A stretch of DNA of 64,000 bases from Tenacibaculum lutimaris (GTDB lineage Bacteria > Bacteroidota > Bacteroidia > Flavobacteriales > Flavobacteriaceae), in assembly GCF_003610735.1 (NCBI RefSeq), contig NZ_RAQM01000009.1:135194-199193 (forward strand), given 5' to 3'. Both the position numbers and the translations under genes were made by a program. Shown here one piece after another: positions 42,601-49,802 of the stretch. How positions within the stretch are numbered: position 1 is the stretch's first letter; each line of letters opens with the position of its first letter. The notes beneath the pieces were generated by a model, which worked only from the letters and a program-made list of their open reading frames with translations, did no database searches and was not told the DNA's origin.

Positions 42601-44654
42601 ATACTTCTTGTACTATTACCGTCTCCACATAAATATACTTCAGCTAACTCTGTAGTATTACTAGTACATGAAGTGTTAAATCGGTCAGCAAAAGGGGCTA
42701 CTAATGGGTTTGGAGCATCATCAAAAGTAATTACTCTTACGGTTTCTGGTTTGGTTATACACCCTATATTTGAAGTTTTAGTAACAGTATAGGTTCCTGC
42801 ACTACTTACCGTAATAGTTCGAGTTCTTCCTATAATATTTCCGTTTTCATCTGTCCAAGTATAACTATCAAAGCCATCTCCTGCTGTTAATTCTATACTT
42901 CCTCCACAAAGTACCTCTTCTCTTAAAAAGTTACAATCATCTATATTAACTAAGAAGTTAGAACTTCCAACCACTCCTAAATTACAATCAGTGAGTCCTG
43001 AAAAACTTGCTTCATTATTTATTCTGTCAAAATTAGGATCTCCAATTAATGACTCATCTCTACTATAATTAGCATAAGCTGTATTAGCAATCTCATTAGA
43101 ACAAGCATCCCTTAAATCGTTACAGGTAGCTACTACTTTTGTTCTTATTTTAATTTCACTAAACCCGAGTAAGTCTGTTGATGTTCCTTCAAACTTCCTC
43201 ACTAATTCATCTGGAATAGGGAATTTTAAAACCCCTCTAAAATTGTTTGCTACTGTAGGTGCTTCATAAGAATTTATAATTGAATTCCTAAGAGGCTCCA
43301 TTTCAGAAGGTAAAATTAAATTAGCAGGTATAAAATCTACATTTTTAGGTAAACTATCAATAATAACTGTATTTAAAGCATTATCGGTACCTATATTCCT
43401 AAATTTAATATTGTAATATAGCTCTTGATCTAAGTTTACCATTTGACCTGAGATATCATTACCATTTACGTCTTCAACTCTTTTAACCAACTGGACTTTA
43501 GGTTCTATAATTTCAACAGCCAAAGCGTTTAAAAAAGGCCAATAAGTATCTCCACTAGTTGTAAATCTCATCATTCCACTAGTATCACCATTATCCATTA
43601 TAGAGTTATTTCTGTTATCCAAATCAAACAAATCAACATCAAACCCTAAGGTATTTTCACTACTAGGGTTTCTACCTGATAAATAATTATTGTACTGTGT
43701 TATGGATCCATTAAAAAAGTTATTAGTAGGGTTTCTTGTTCCAGTCGTTAAATCAACGAAATCACCATCTGTATCTCTCATCTGAAATCTATCTCCATAA
43801 ATTCCTCCATCACCTTCAAGAGCAGCAGCTAATAGCTTTACTTTTACAGGTCCAGATGGAATAGTTGTAAAACCTGAAAAAGGAACTTCTAAACTGCTAT
43901 TATTTGACCTTTTTATTGTAGAAAAGCCATCAAAAACAAAAAACTTTTTACTTGATTCTGTTTCATTTTCATAAATAATAACTAAAACCCAACCAGCTGA
44001 AGAACCTAACAGGCTTCCTTCGGTATCTTTTCCTACAGTAGCTTTTACATTCGCTCCATAGTATTCTCCATTTGGGTTATTCCCTACCCCTTGAACCAAA
44101 GATGTAACATCTGTATAACATACGTAAGGTTTTTCAGTTGAAATTCCATTATCATAAATTATTTGGTCTGCAACAATATCTGTATAATTACTTGCTCCAG
44201 GTAACTTTAATTTCATATTATTAAAGTCATCATCACGTGTATTAACTCCAAAATATTCATCATACCAATCTTCATAAGGGTAAACTGCTGCCCAATATAA
44301 ACCTGCATAAACAACTCTAGAACAACTTGGTAAATTTAACGTAGACATACTTGAAGAAAAAGTATCATCTTTATTATCACCATTTTCATCAACAAAACCA
44401 TCAATATCAATATATTCTAACCTAAACTGATGATTGTTGTTGTTACCATTATAACTCGTGTTTGCAGGTGCTCTATTTAAAGTGTTATTTGATATAAATG
44501 TGAGGTTACCTTTAAGTGACATTTCTTCTCTTAATAAAAAAGGAGTGTCATTTTTTTGTTCTCCTTTTTGGAGACGTCCTTCTATATGATGTTTTTCTTG
44601 TGAAAAAACCAACAAGGTTTGTAGTATAAATAATAGAGTAATTATTCTTTTCAT
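30636..44654 (-). CDS. sprB: SprB-type giant gliding-motility adhesin
   Basis: This 4,672-residue surface protein is secreted by the T9SS. A signal peptide (MKRIITLLFILQTLLVFSQ) is followed by a unique N-terminal domain (about 80-390, with RVVYAGLYWAAVYP and GSSAGWVLVIIYE). Next come a DUF11-like domain (about 390-560, ELYYNIKFRNIGTDNALNTVIID) and an Ig/PKD-like domain (about 575-650). About 3,800 residues of SprB repeats follow, each some 75-100 long with an early Cys (NITCNGGTDGSITI), GGxxxYxYS and AGTYTVTVRDANGCE. The end is a type B sorting domain, IFVPNLFSPDGDGDNDYWYP to GHFTLYR. By homology it is the mobile adhesin that moves along the cell and drives gliding; the F. johnsoniae protein is larger (about 6,500). 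No internal stop or frameshift is seen over 14 kb. Confidence 0.94.
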   Translation of the reverse strand: MKRIITLLFILQTLLVFSQEKHHIEGRLQKGEQKNDTPFLLREEMSLKGNLTFISNNTLNRAPANTSYNGNNNNHQFRLEYIDIDGFVDENGDNKDDTFSSSMSTLNLPSCSRVVYAGLYWAAVYPYEDWYDEYFGVNTRDDDFNNMKLKLPGASNYTDIVADQIIYDNGISTEKPYVCYTDVTSLVQGVGNNPNGEYYGANVKATVGKDTEGSLLGSSAGWVLVIIYENETESSKKFFVFDGFSTIKRSNNSSLEVPFSGFTTIPSGPVKVKLLAAALEGDGGIYGDRFQMRDTDGDFVDLTTGTRNPTNNFFNGSITQYNNYLSGRNPSSENTLGFDVDLFDLDNRNNSIMDNGDTSGMMRFTTSGDTYWPFLNALAVEIIEPKVQLVKRVEDVNGNDISGQMVNLDQELYYNIKFRNIGTDNALNTVIIDSLPKNVDFIPANLILPSEMEPLRNSIINSYEAPTVANNFRGVLKFPIPDELVRKFEGTSTDLLGFSEIKIRTKVVATCNDLRDACSNEIANTAYANYSRDESLIGDPNFDRINNEASFSGLTDCNLGVVGSSNFLVNIDDCNFLREEVLCGGSIELTAGDGFDSYTWTDENGNIIGRTRTITVSSAGTYTVTKTSNIGCITKPETVRVITFDDAPNPLVAPFADRFNTSCTSNTTELAEVYLCGDGNSTRSITLPFAGSETIVEWFKLNGDGGCNYDFETDNCAPTDINCSWTPLGTNLNMSFSETGAYKLVVLYDGTCPKTYYFNVFRNSLSPNIETTNITCNGNGSIVVNNVPNGYEYSLVGNGYNGTFQTSNTFPITQPGDYDLTIRLAGASDAVCNYVTEDINIQSINLENSISVYTTPIDCASDSVDATIELRNLPSDYSYSYTITRASVQVASSGTLSGGSLETYTFTNEGLYTVLLTGEDGCTVSRMFEIDKPDPIVFSATTTKNITCTDGSSPGIINLSASGGTLNYSFAVISFNGNPIADADKVYFTDTTYEVPMGSQGTYVFEIVDANNCTTTAEAVVVVEPALQFTAVPTSVKCNGGSDGTIAVSLVGGNPSKYTLEYSMDNFSTSNTTGVFSGLSGSIAGTTYTIDIKASDTNNTYQCNYQVTATITEPEAISAEVELERPYNCGAGAKVRFFNEQGGTLPFTYGIGEVDTTTGNVTDVDYYSFDDNGSAEAVFNSIEPGTYRFYLRDANGCEYTIPNDIFVEDSPKAPQLVPEITYNCDGTGNVVLGPASEIKSNFKYSIDGGVTIVDTNEFLNLDPGPHNILVYYKGQDCSTLVEFEIEQGQEFTATAIGTNITCNGGTDGSITITAENFGTSFQYSLNGGAWQPAPAQTSSPYTITGLSAGNYSVSVRSNVNSIGDCQVDIPGTIDLTEPTAVTVTAEVTKEITCDPATGATISILTTGGGNGGYTYELLDSSNNPIPFTDVPEGSYNVVATDKDGCTSAPFPITVNPKEDLDFTVTPVQCFNGNDNGTLTVNIGTGNGGYSYMIVGETGWQTSNEFTNLLEGTYNVSVRDERGCELTKPATIRPQLTATFDVTHITSCDFGRVVVTASGGDGNYVYQAVVAGGTFSNMSNSSSLSLPLPGDYDVYVRDNGGNPGYCEVKHTVTVTKTEAPIVSSSNVIQPKCNTDTGTINVTVGEGTSPYTVTVTGPGGPYSQGPSTDVNYSFTGLAAGNYSVSINDADGCSSVPVSLEVIVPDALASGGPTTATDLMCSPSGTILGSITFQVPTGGTADYLYFYKLTTNTDYTQAGSNTVTNLDAGVYNTKVVDANGCELLLNDVTIAPLPEVTLTVSPITYNCDGTGNFTVTPNPAGSYTYTLGAISNTDGVFTNIPEGSHVVSVAIGSNCTVETDPIIVAPNQEFTAAVINTTNPVCIGDGNGSIEVEASFPSAAPTEFEYNTGSGWVSTSGNNPFVIPGFSVGTHTIEVRPVGSTNIACVQTVSATLTEPEPMVLALPITKEVTCNVPTGATITPNVTGGYGGTTYTYELFIAPMTPTGPMTPTGTTTTTEFTDVAPGDYVVVATDQTNGCTISNTVTVTAAESVAFDAVALCFDGSNGQIEISNIIGNGDYSYSLNGSTNFTPITSDPFTISGLSSESYTVRVKDGKGCFAEETVVINNLLYATATPTNASCRPLINPTGEISVTATGGDGAHEFAVIANGSPAPAAGDYSGTNPITGLAPGTYDVYVRDGSGCSYIIEDVVIAAVIPVDITATPNQPECNGYTGSVDGQIVANTGQAPYTIEITNTGGTLTNTIPNFTGASFSFNNLPVDAYEIKITDALGCEDTFDFTLNNPTPILMNLEPVLPADCNLIDPTNTGFDFNFKTYTLTDYAPYDLEYTIDGTNWFPITDAMHSTSVAPHPTPGDNLYGVRGLTPGQTYYPSIRIVNSDGTTRCREDNGIFIMPYQVSGIVVKVTVTGDCNIGYSVEVEAQDGSGASGFEFGISTEDPINTGTWHPADDPTKPRIKVFDNIIPGLNYQFYVKDIATGCIEMNDKPINYPDSTFDVAITPTAVNQSCNGANNGELSFFIEDTDGVLNTKEVTWELYNGVNDQPLGITGTIADTAGYPYTLNSSGTPVAALQNLSPGLYFIVLDAFDGGVTACQWASGDVEILEGQPITGNLNKLNDITCSVPGKIRIENVLGGFGPYTYTATTSDGSAVATVVGNEISVTAPPTLTTVEVTVEVVDSNSPNACTVVLGPVTLNVAQLPTLTVDSTANCDPLKSITVTGSGGLAPYQYSINGGAFTAQTSGSHTFTGLAEGDHTVTVRDANGCEDTITGGTAVTYPTLEFDLTPVQNLNCAPGEAIIGIEITSGADLGSSGDFTYTVTPAATATPNNGTITGAQTSQNVTVTTAETYEVTVTDATSGCSQTKQIPVAPAVLPDFSYEVENSVCAGDNSGSIRVTSVDNGILPLTYEINNDPSDPSTPVYNATLPAGDSVFTGLAPGTYTVTAESTINGCTTIKTGIVITEYLAINLTDPVVDEFKCNAGTNTVNVATVTVPNGAGDISGGSGNYTSVSFTYTPNTGIQESKIGSSFEFTTTNTSGGTVDIIVYDSEGCFATTTANIAAFEPMIGVTANQDNAITCTTLESIIVEANPNVAGIEYRVVGPGYNQAITGTGSPVTFAGLATGDYTVTATHPTTNCVVETFYKVGPEPVYDIVVSDVQNESCKDANDGSVLIDFRPTGDYGDQYDFELFDANTGASIDLSSNPGGLNIPHQGVNAPTPVHNLPAGNYYITITMTASPNCKATTEIFTIYEPTRLGITADVNPVVSCTDGNDATIIAKATGGWGNYIYQLEEEATGNIIGSYDFATNGGNNIFTNLGSLASGQYKVRVRDGNGCTISTTISIANPDPITFSTDKNDNVCDTSVGGSITINATGGTNTYVYSITSASYSATQTINAPSFTFSNLPADTYTVNVVDSKGCTALTAPIDVTINPKVSFSLVETKKIDCTPTPNGIVTVDLTNWTSGVSNYEYEVVDSSGGSLVLSSPVTSNPFTISIPNANPTPETYTVTVRDMDSQPKPECEVSKEIIINPKIEPVFTAQATVNNICSGSATGEITVSSTDNGISPLTYTINPLPATMTFNNNVFSGLPADTYTITAQGTNDCITPLTVTINENSAIDITNAVTFTQFNCTVGNETNSATIVVDKSAIIGGTGNYVRVVFSDGATILQDSSNFTYTSTDETGGTYTVSVYDENNNCFATEDVTINPFVRITGLTVDPQRKIDCNNGEDIIATHTVVGGSLTNFEYRLYDNAAGPAATPIETRPNTDGDFTQFLAPGTYRIELENLDTNCIETEYYVVGPVPSYDVFLTNIQRACFNGTGSVDFYFSPSTSYTDAFDYEVITVGGGSVVASDSIAAGAASPITISGIAPGEYYVQIRMTDSPYCTPRSVDFEIAQPTADLTLAHELTYLKCTPANSGAVNLAASGGWGAYQYELVNNTSGLTEQSFDNNAIITGLTAGDYTATVRDINGCIETTTFTLNPGTTITGDFNVTPNLCEGEYTATIEVTNIAGGQTDASPITYSYILVYPDGTESASQSSPIFTNLPAGTGYSVKVADGYSCDGPIGPIDIVDPTEVVASADIIADITCNDPQAVVEVTGAGGTGPYMYSMDGITFVSANPGSPNHTFNVDAGTHQFFVRDSKMCISDPTTLTIGAYVDLSATLNVDSAFITCNGDSNAVLSANVDGGFANYEYQLLDGNDNDNPIGNWQASNTFSGLNVGTYKISVRSTNRFGVVCSTVTGEHTITEPDRLSAQEIVTAVTCYGGSDGTITINATGGNNDYEFNIVSDPSRPEFPPAKFVKNNVFENLTAGVYWITVKDVVGCYMDPIRVEVEQPEQFTASLIQVNNQVCIEDATPTIELDVQGGTSPYYVSINNNPLGIQYTENTIVLGAAENIQAGEFYYITVSDEAGCNVVDPIRVTTEEPVDLQLTVDFAYTCEVGNVIKAIVDDKYKGSTSYTLYDGNGNSIETNNEGEFFDLPAGVGYHVVATHTVTGCNQSSVSNPISIDDIRALTLEIDDSVKNTLIANADFGLEPYEYSVDGGDFGPDNEFTILQTKDYTITVRDARGCEVTLTVRGEYISIFVPNLFSPDGDGDNDYWYPREVEDYHDIKVFIYDRYARKIINFQGVQIGWDGTYDGKPLPSGDYWYTIYFKELSGQEKKIMGHFTLYR
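38635..38670. repeat. 18-bp tandem repeat inside sprB
   Basis: Units at 38635-38652 and 38653-38670 differ at only the last few bases and encode the repeated hexapeptide PMTPTG. This local slippage product inserts a Pro/Thr-rich loop in one SprB repeat. Confidence 0.75.
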
Positions 44655-44701
44655 AATATCAATTGGGGGAATTAATTAATCAAGTTCTTCTGTTATATAT
44701 T

Positions 44702-46534
44702 TTATTTAATTTGTACGATAGCTTTGCGATCGTAAAAAGCTCCATTTAAATTTGTATTGTACATTTTAATTGCTTCTTCTCTATCTGTTGTTTTAAAAAT
44801 GTAAACATGCATAAACCCTGTTTTTGGGTCTACAAAATAATCTGCATCTATATCATCATTTCGTAACTCATCTACATTTCTATCAGCTAACGCTTTTTGA
44901 GAATTTACATATACACGTAAATAATATCCTGGTTCTACACCTGCCGCCTCCATAGGATACACTTTCGCTGGTGGCTGTGTTTTAGGCTCTTCGTAACTTC
45001 TAAGCTCTCCTCCTAAAGTAATTTTCACCACATATACAGGATCTTTAGTAGTCTTTTTAACTTTTATAGTTGAATTATCTTTTTTCTCGTCATTCTTTTC
45101 AAACAAACGAGTTTTATCGTTAAAATCGTCTACTTTTTCTTGGGCGTCTTCCTCTTTTGTAAACCTATCTAAGTACACATAGTATAATTTTTTATTTGGC
45201 TCAAACACATACTTTGCTTCAATATCTAAACGTTTCCATTTTTCTATTAAGGCTTCTGCATTTTCTTTACTTCTAAACTGGTCTGAAATAACATAATACA
45301 TAGTACCACCCCCTCCTGAACGCGTTATTGTACTTCTACGCCATGGTTTATTTGATCTTCTTCTTAACGAAGTATCTTTAGCTTCAGTACTATCTTTAAT
45401 AATTACAGTATTTGTAATTGTTTTTGGTGCTGGTTGATTTTTTAAGATTCGTAACACTTCATCTATCTTCTTATTTAAAATATCAATAGAGTCTTGTGCT
45501 TGTTGAATCTCATCTGATAAATCGTTATGTTCCTGATTTTTATATTCTACTTCTTTCTTTGGAGTTCTTTCAGGCAAACTAACTTTTACATTACCAGTTC
45601 TTCTTGTTGGACGTTCTCTTGTGTATGATTTTTTACCAAAATTATAAATTAGCCCTACCTCATTTGTTGCGGCAAAGCTACTTTTTTCATAACTAATTCC
45701 TATGGCTAAATTTTCTGATAAGTTTATTCCCATTCCTGCAGAAATTCCATAAGTTTTATCATAGCCTGCTTTTATCCAACCTGCTTTGGGTAAATCTACA
45801 ATAGCACTTCCACCAAAACCAAATTCATCATTCCCTGGCTTTCTTGCTGTTGCTAAAAACCTTACATCTGCTCCTTCAAAAAGACCTTGTGCATAGGTAA
45901 ACTCATGAGAATACATTAAATGACCTGAAAATGTTTTTTCTCCAAAAGAAGTAATCATTTCACTCTTTTTGAGATTAAAATCTAGTAAGTTTTCGAAAAA
46001 TACCCCAACATCAAACTTACCTATAGATAATGTAACTGCTGGTTGAAAATTAACCGCTGGATCATCTTGGTAATTATTTAAAAAAGTGTCGTCTGCATCA
46101 GTTACTAGAACTTTACCCCAATTTAAACTTCTTCTACTATATAAAAAATTAAAACCAAAGGTTAAATCCATGGTTTCATTTAGTTGTAAACGATGTGCGT
46201 AATTTGCAAGGGCTCCAAAATCTTTTACCGATCCAACATCTTGTTGATACACAGCTACACCTGCTCCAACATTTTCTCTCATCTTACCTGAATAGGCAAG
46301 CACATATAAACGAGGGTTGTCTTCAAAATCTACATTACTATTTCTTACAATAGCTGAAAGTGAAGTTTTATTTTCGCGCAGAGCTGAAAAAGTAGGAACG
46401 GTTAAAAAGCGATTAAACTTCATGAAATTACGAGAGCTAAAACTATTGTATTGCTGTGCATTACTGGAAGTTTGCGCTTGTAAAGCAAACACATTCAGTA
46501 CTATTATTATAAATAAAGTAATTTTTCTAATCAT
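44702..46534 (-). CDS. sprD: SprD, PorP/SprF-like barrel with SPOR-like C-terminal half
   Basis: This protein of 610 residues has a signal peptide (ITLFIIIVLNVFALQAQ). Residues about 25-300 are a PorP/SprF-type barrel (NFMKFNRFLTVPTFSALRENKTSLSAIVRN; MDLTFGFNFLYSRRSLNWG). A basic linker and a coiled coil (about 330-370, DEIQQAQDSIDILNKKIDEVLRIL) follow. Then come two or three SPOR-like modules (MYYVISDQFRSKENAEALIEKW; YYVYLDRFTKEEDAQEKVDDF; VYIFKTTDREEAIKMY). SPOR domains bind glycan strands stripped of peptides, so this protein may tie the adhesin-export complex to the cell wall; that is inference. Position between sprC and sprB matches F. johnsoniae sprD, a gene required for normal SprB function. 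Confidence 0.85.
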   Translation of the reverse strand: MIRKITLFIIIVLNVFALQAQTSSNAQQYNSFSSRNFMKFNRFLTVPTFSALRENKTSLSAIVRNSNVDFEDNPRLYVLAYSGKMRENVGAGVAVYQQDVGSVKDFGALANYAHRLQLNETMDLTFGFNFLYSRRSLNWGKVLVTDADDTFLNNYQDDPAVNFQPAVTLSIGKFDVGVFFENLLDFNLKKSEMITSFGEKTFSGHLMYSHEFTYAQGLFEGADVRFLATARKPGNDEFGFGGSAIVDLPKAGWIKAGYDKTYGISAGMGINLSENLAIGISYEKSSFAATNEVGLIYNFGKKSYTRERPTRRTGNVKVSLPERTPKKEVEYKNQEHNDLSDEIQQAQDSIDILNKKIDEVLRILKNQPAPKTITNTVIIKDSTEAKDTSLRRRSNKPWRRSTITRSGGGGTMYYVISDQFRSKENAEALIEKWKRLDIEAKYVFEPNKKLYYVYLDRFTKEEDAQEKVDDFNDKTRLFEKNDEKKDNSTIKVKKTTKDPVYVVKITLGGELRSYEEPKTQPPAKVYPMEAAGVEPGYYLRVYVNSQKALADRNVDELRNDDIDADYFVDPKTGFMHVYIFKTTDREEAIKMYNTNLNGAFYDRKAIVQIK

Positions 46535-46543
46535 TCTAACTTT

Positions 46544-48778
46544 TTAGTGTAAAACAGATATAGTTCCAGCTTTAATCAACTTATCCTCTCTTATTATTTT
46601 ATAATAAAAGACTTTTTGATTTCCTAAATCCTCTGTAGGCCAATCATTTCTATATTCAGTTGTTTTTAAAATTTCTTTACCGTTTGCATTATACAATATT
46701 ATAGTCACTAATGGTTGAAACGCATATTTGTTTGATATTTTCCATGTATCATTTTTACCATCTCCGTTAGGAGTTAAGGTATTAGGTACTATAATTTGGT
46801 CGTCTTGTTCAACCACTTCTATTGTTCTTTCGACTGAACAATTTCCTACCTTTGCTTTTACTGTATAAAACCCTAAAGAGGTCACTGTTAATTGATCTGT
46901 TGTTGACAACAACGTTCCTGAGGTGTTTTCTCCTAAATACCATTCGTAAGACTCTCCTCCTGCTGCTATTACTACTTCAGATCCTCCTTCTTCCATAACA
47001 ACTTTTTCCGATGGTGTTATTGTTACTGCTGAATCATCAAATGGGATTACGTTTATAGGAGCTAACTCCTTATCACACCCAAAACCAGAGTATCTCAGCA
47101 CATACTCTCCTACTTCTGTCACCGTTAATGTTTGCGGATCTGTTGGAGTCACATCTTCAGTTCCATCTTTTATCCACTGGTATGTATAACTCGTGTTATA
47201 ATTATCTATTGTATAGTTGATAAAAGAACCTGCACATAATGAGTTAGAAGGTGAACTAACCACAGGAATCTCTACAAGTTTTACATTAATACCCTCTGAA
47301 TTACTTTCTGTACCATCATGGCTTACATTTAATGTATACAATCCATTATCAGAAAATGAGTTAACAGTATACTCATTACCTGTTTCTCCTGTAGAGACCC
47401 CGTCTTTTCTCCAATCATAACTTAACATTGCTATTTGATCTGCTGTTAAATCATATTCATTTCCATCTTCAGCAACCGCTTTAACCCCAACAACACTCAA
47501 GGTAGTATTTGTAATGTTGCACTCTTCATAATCAGTAGCGACTCTTATAGCTACTTTAAAAGAATCGACACCTAACAACACAAATTTTTCTGAATCAACA
47601 GCAGCTTCACAAGTGCCTCCTGTACTTTTTTTCACCCTTGCATAATAGTTCCCCGGATCCGTAGCATTCATACAGCTTCCTGTTTTCCCACCCATAGGAA
47701 CACCATCCGCGTCTTTATACCATTCAATATCAACATCTGTCGAAGTTGCATCATGGTTTATACACAGTTCTTTTGTTTCTCCCGTTAACATAACTCGTCT
47801 CAAAGCCCCCTCATTAGTTACCGTATAACCTGCTGCTGTTGGTTGTTGCAAAATAACATCATTTGATCTCGTACTACAAGTTCCTGCTTCGATTTCTAAA
47901 CGATACGTTCCAAATTGTCCTGTATTCGGTGTAGTGTATGTAGGTTCATTTGAAGATTTTTTTAGCTCATTATCTAAATACCACTTATATGTATATGAAG
48001 TATTAGTAATATTAGCTTCAAATGTATGTGATTGATCACTACACACCTCTATTGTTGACGGACCTTTTATTTCTGTATCCGCCCCACTAAGTCCAGACAC
48101 CGTTAAATATCTCGATTTCGGTCCTCCACACAAACCATAATCAATTACAACATAATATTGTCCTGTTTCTGCTATTGTATATTTTGGTTCTTGAGTCGTT
48201 GCTACAAGTTCATCTGTACCACTTTGTACTCGATACCATAAATACTCTCCTATGACATTAGTATCTAAAGCTACTTCTTTAGTTTCTCCATTACACAAGG
48301 TAAACTCTTGCCCATTATTAATAGACAATTCTCCTTCTGCAAACATATCATAATAGGCTTCAAATGAAGCTGTCTGTACAGTTTGTACTGGGTTGCTTGT
48401 TCTTACACGTATTACATAACTTTTCCCATAAGTTCCTTCTCTTAATTGAAACCCTATGTTTTTTATATTAAACTGTTGATTATAGTTATTTGTTGCAGTA
48501 CTTGTTAGCACTCTTAGTTCTTTTACTTTACTTGGATCTGAAAAAGATCCATTTTCATCTGAAAGTTCAATTGTAAAAGTATTATCATTTTCAAAAACAG
48601 CTCCACTAAAAGTAATGTCTAAAGAATAATTAGTCCCTCCTATTTGATCACAAAGAGCTCTATTAGCAACTCCTCTTAAATCATTAATAACCACACTCTC
48701 AAGTACTTGAGCGCTTGAGTTTAAACAAATAAGGAATATTGCTAAAAGTATTAATATGCTTTTAGTTTTTCTTTTCAT
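46544..48778 (-). CDS. sprC: SprC, Ig-like T9SS-secreted protein with type B sorting domain
   Basis: This protein of 744 residues has a signal peptide (SILILLAIFLICLNSSAQ). It contains six or seven Ig/PKD-like beta modules, each with a Cys pair and a YxWxxDG or YEWYLG strand (YKWYLDNELKKSSNEP; YQWIKDGTEDVTP; YEWYLGENTSG). A gliding-associated C-terminal domain follows (IIVPNTLTPNGDGKNDTWKI through KAGTISVLH), the same type B signal as in SprB. It is the first gene of the operon, 9 bases before sprD. In F. johnsoniae sprC is needed for SprB-dependent spreading; by analogy it is a secreted accessory of the adhesin. The symbol rests on gene order and architecture. Confidence 0.85.
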   Translation of the reverse strand: MKRKTKSILILLAIFLICLNSSAQVLESVVINDLRGVANRALCDQIGGTNYSLDITFSGAVFENDNTFTIELSDENGSFSDPSKVKELRVLTSTATNNYNQQFNIKNIGFQLREGTYGKSYVIRVRTSNPVQTVQTASFEAYYDMFAEGELSINNGQEFTLCNGETKEVALDTNVIGEYLWYRVQSGTDELVATTQEPKYTIAETGQYYVVIDYGLCGGPKSRYLTVSGLSGADTEIKGPSTIEVCSDQSHTFEANITNTSYTYKWYLDNELKKSSNEPTYTTPNTGQFGTYRLEIEAGTCSTRSNDVILQQPTAAGYTVTNEGALRRVMLTGETKELCINHDATSTDVDIEWYKDADGVPMGGKTGSCMNATDPGNYYARVKKSTGGTCEAAVDSEKFVLLGVDSFKVAIRVATDYEECNITNTTLSVVGVKAVAEDGNEYDLTADQIAMLSYDWRKDGVSTGETGNEYTVNSFSDNGLYTLNVSHDGTESNSEGINVKLVEIPVVSSPSNSLCAGSFINYTIDNYNTSYTYQWIKDGTEDVTPTDPQTLTVTEVGEYVLRYSGFGCDKELAPINVIPFDDSAVTITPSEKVVMEEGGSEVVIAAGGESYEWYLGENTSGTLLSTTDQLTVTSLGFYTVKAKVGNCSVERTIEVVEQDDQIIVPNTLTPNGDGKNDTWKISNKYAFQPLVTIILYNANGKEILKTTEYRNDWPTEDLGNQKVFYYKIIREDKLIKAGTISVLH

Positions 48779-48800
48779 TTAAGGGATTTTTAGGGGTTGC

Positions 48801-48808
48801 CAAATTTA
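48801..48808 (-). promoter_or_regulatory. -7 box of the sprCDBF operon
   Basis: TAAATTTG on the minus strand lies 22 bases before the sprC ATG. No TTG stands at the standard spacing. The 277-base gap to cmk holds no gene, and the genes remF and remG that I recall preceding sprC in F. johnsoniae are not here. Confidence 0.55.
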
Positions 48809-49028
48809 TAGTTTTTCCAAACAAAAATATAATAAAACCTGTAAAATTAATAGGGAAATATATAAAATCTATTTTTAACAGACAACTAAAGTTTTTTTCT
48901 TCAAAAAAAACATCCTTTGTTTATTCCTAAAAAAACATAAACAACTAACTAACAACGTCTTAAAAAAGAGTTATTCTTTCTTAAAATTTCAACACTCTTA
49001 CCTGTAAAACTATATTAAAAATCTGCCG

Positions 49029-49036
49029 TATATTTG
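49029..49036 (+). promoter_or_regulatory. -7 box of cmk
   Basis: TATATTTG lies 19 bases before the cmk ATG. The -33 element is not clear. Confidence 0.6.
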
Positions 49037-49055
49037 TTGTTCATTACACTATTAT

Positions 49056-49742
49056 ATGACTAAGAAAATAACTATCGCTATTGACGGCTTTTCATCAACA
49101 GGAAAAAGCACTATTGCTAAACAATTAGCAAAAGAATTAGGTTATATTTATGTTGATACAGGCGCTATGTATAGAGCAGTTACTTTGTACGCTATGCAAC
49201 AAAACTATATTTCCGAAACTTTTTTTAACTCTAAAGAGTTGATCGCTGATTTAGACAATATTTCCTTATCTTTTACCTTCAACGAACAACTTGGTTTTGC
49301 TGAAATGTTTTTAAATAACGTTAACGTTGAAAAAGAAATTAGAACTATTGAAGTTTCTAAACTAGTAAGTAAAGTTGCTACTATTTCTGATGTGCGAAAA
49401 AAACTAGTAAAAGAGCAACAAGAAATGGGAAAAAACAAAGGAATTGTAATGGATGGTCGTGATATTGGAACCGTAGTTTTCCCTAATGCTGAATTAAAAT
49501 TATTCATGACCGCCTCTGCCGATAAACGTGCCACACGTCGCTACAAAGAACTACTTGATCGTGGTGACAAAGTTAATTATGAAGAAATTTTACTAAATGT
49601 ACAAGAGCGTGATAGAATTGATTCTACTAGAGAAGATTCTCCTTTAACGAAAGCTGATGATGCTATTGAATTTGACAATTCAGATATGGGACTTAAAGAA
49701 CAATTTGAGCGTATTATGAGTCTTGTAAACGCAAGAATTTAA
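49056..49742 (+). CDS. cmk: Cytidylate (CMP) kinase
   Basis: The protein has 228 residues, the normal bacterial length (about 225-230). It phosphorylates CMP and dCMP with ATP in the cytoplasm. The Walker A/P-loop is GFSSTGKST (11-19), followed by YIYVDTGAMYRAVTLYA, which binds the nucleotide. The motifs VMDGRDIGTVVFPNAELKLFMTAS and the lid ERDRIDSTREDSPLTKADDAI are diagnostic. It is a single gene with its own promoter and terminator, divergent from the spr operon. Confidence 0.97.
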   Translation: MTKKITIAIDGFSSTGKSTIAKQLAKELGYIYVDTGAMYRAVTLYAMQQNYISETFFNSKELIADLDNISLSFTFNEQLGFAEMFLNNVNVEKEIRTIEVSKLVSKVATISDVRKKLVKEQQEMGKNKGIVMDGRDIGTVVFPNAELKLFMTASADKRATRRYKELLDRGDKVNYEEILLNVQERDRIDSTREDSPLTKADDAIEFDNSDMGLKEQFERIMSLVNARI

Positions 49743-49770
49743 CACTCATAAAACAACATAAAACATCATT

Positions 49771-49802
49771 GAACCGTGCAAAATTTTGCACGGTTCTTTT
49801 TT
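49771..49802 (+). terminator. Terminator of cmk
   Basis: A fully palindromic 26-bp hairpin with core GAACCGTGCAAAA (49771-49783 with 49784-49796) is followed by T6. It ends where the next promoter begins. Confidence 0.9.

Noticed and set aside
30636..44654. Many open frames on the opposite strand inside sprB (for example 33775-34092, 38728-39132)
   Set aside because: They mirror the repeat structure of sprB, have no promoter boxes or family-like sequence, and vanish against the continuous 14-kb coding frame.
30636..44654. Possible CRISPR-like periodicity
   Set aside because: The period of about 225-300 bases is a protein-level repeat with divergent DNA, not short identical repeats with unique spacers.
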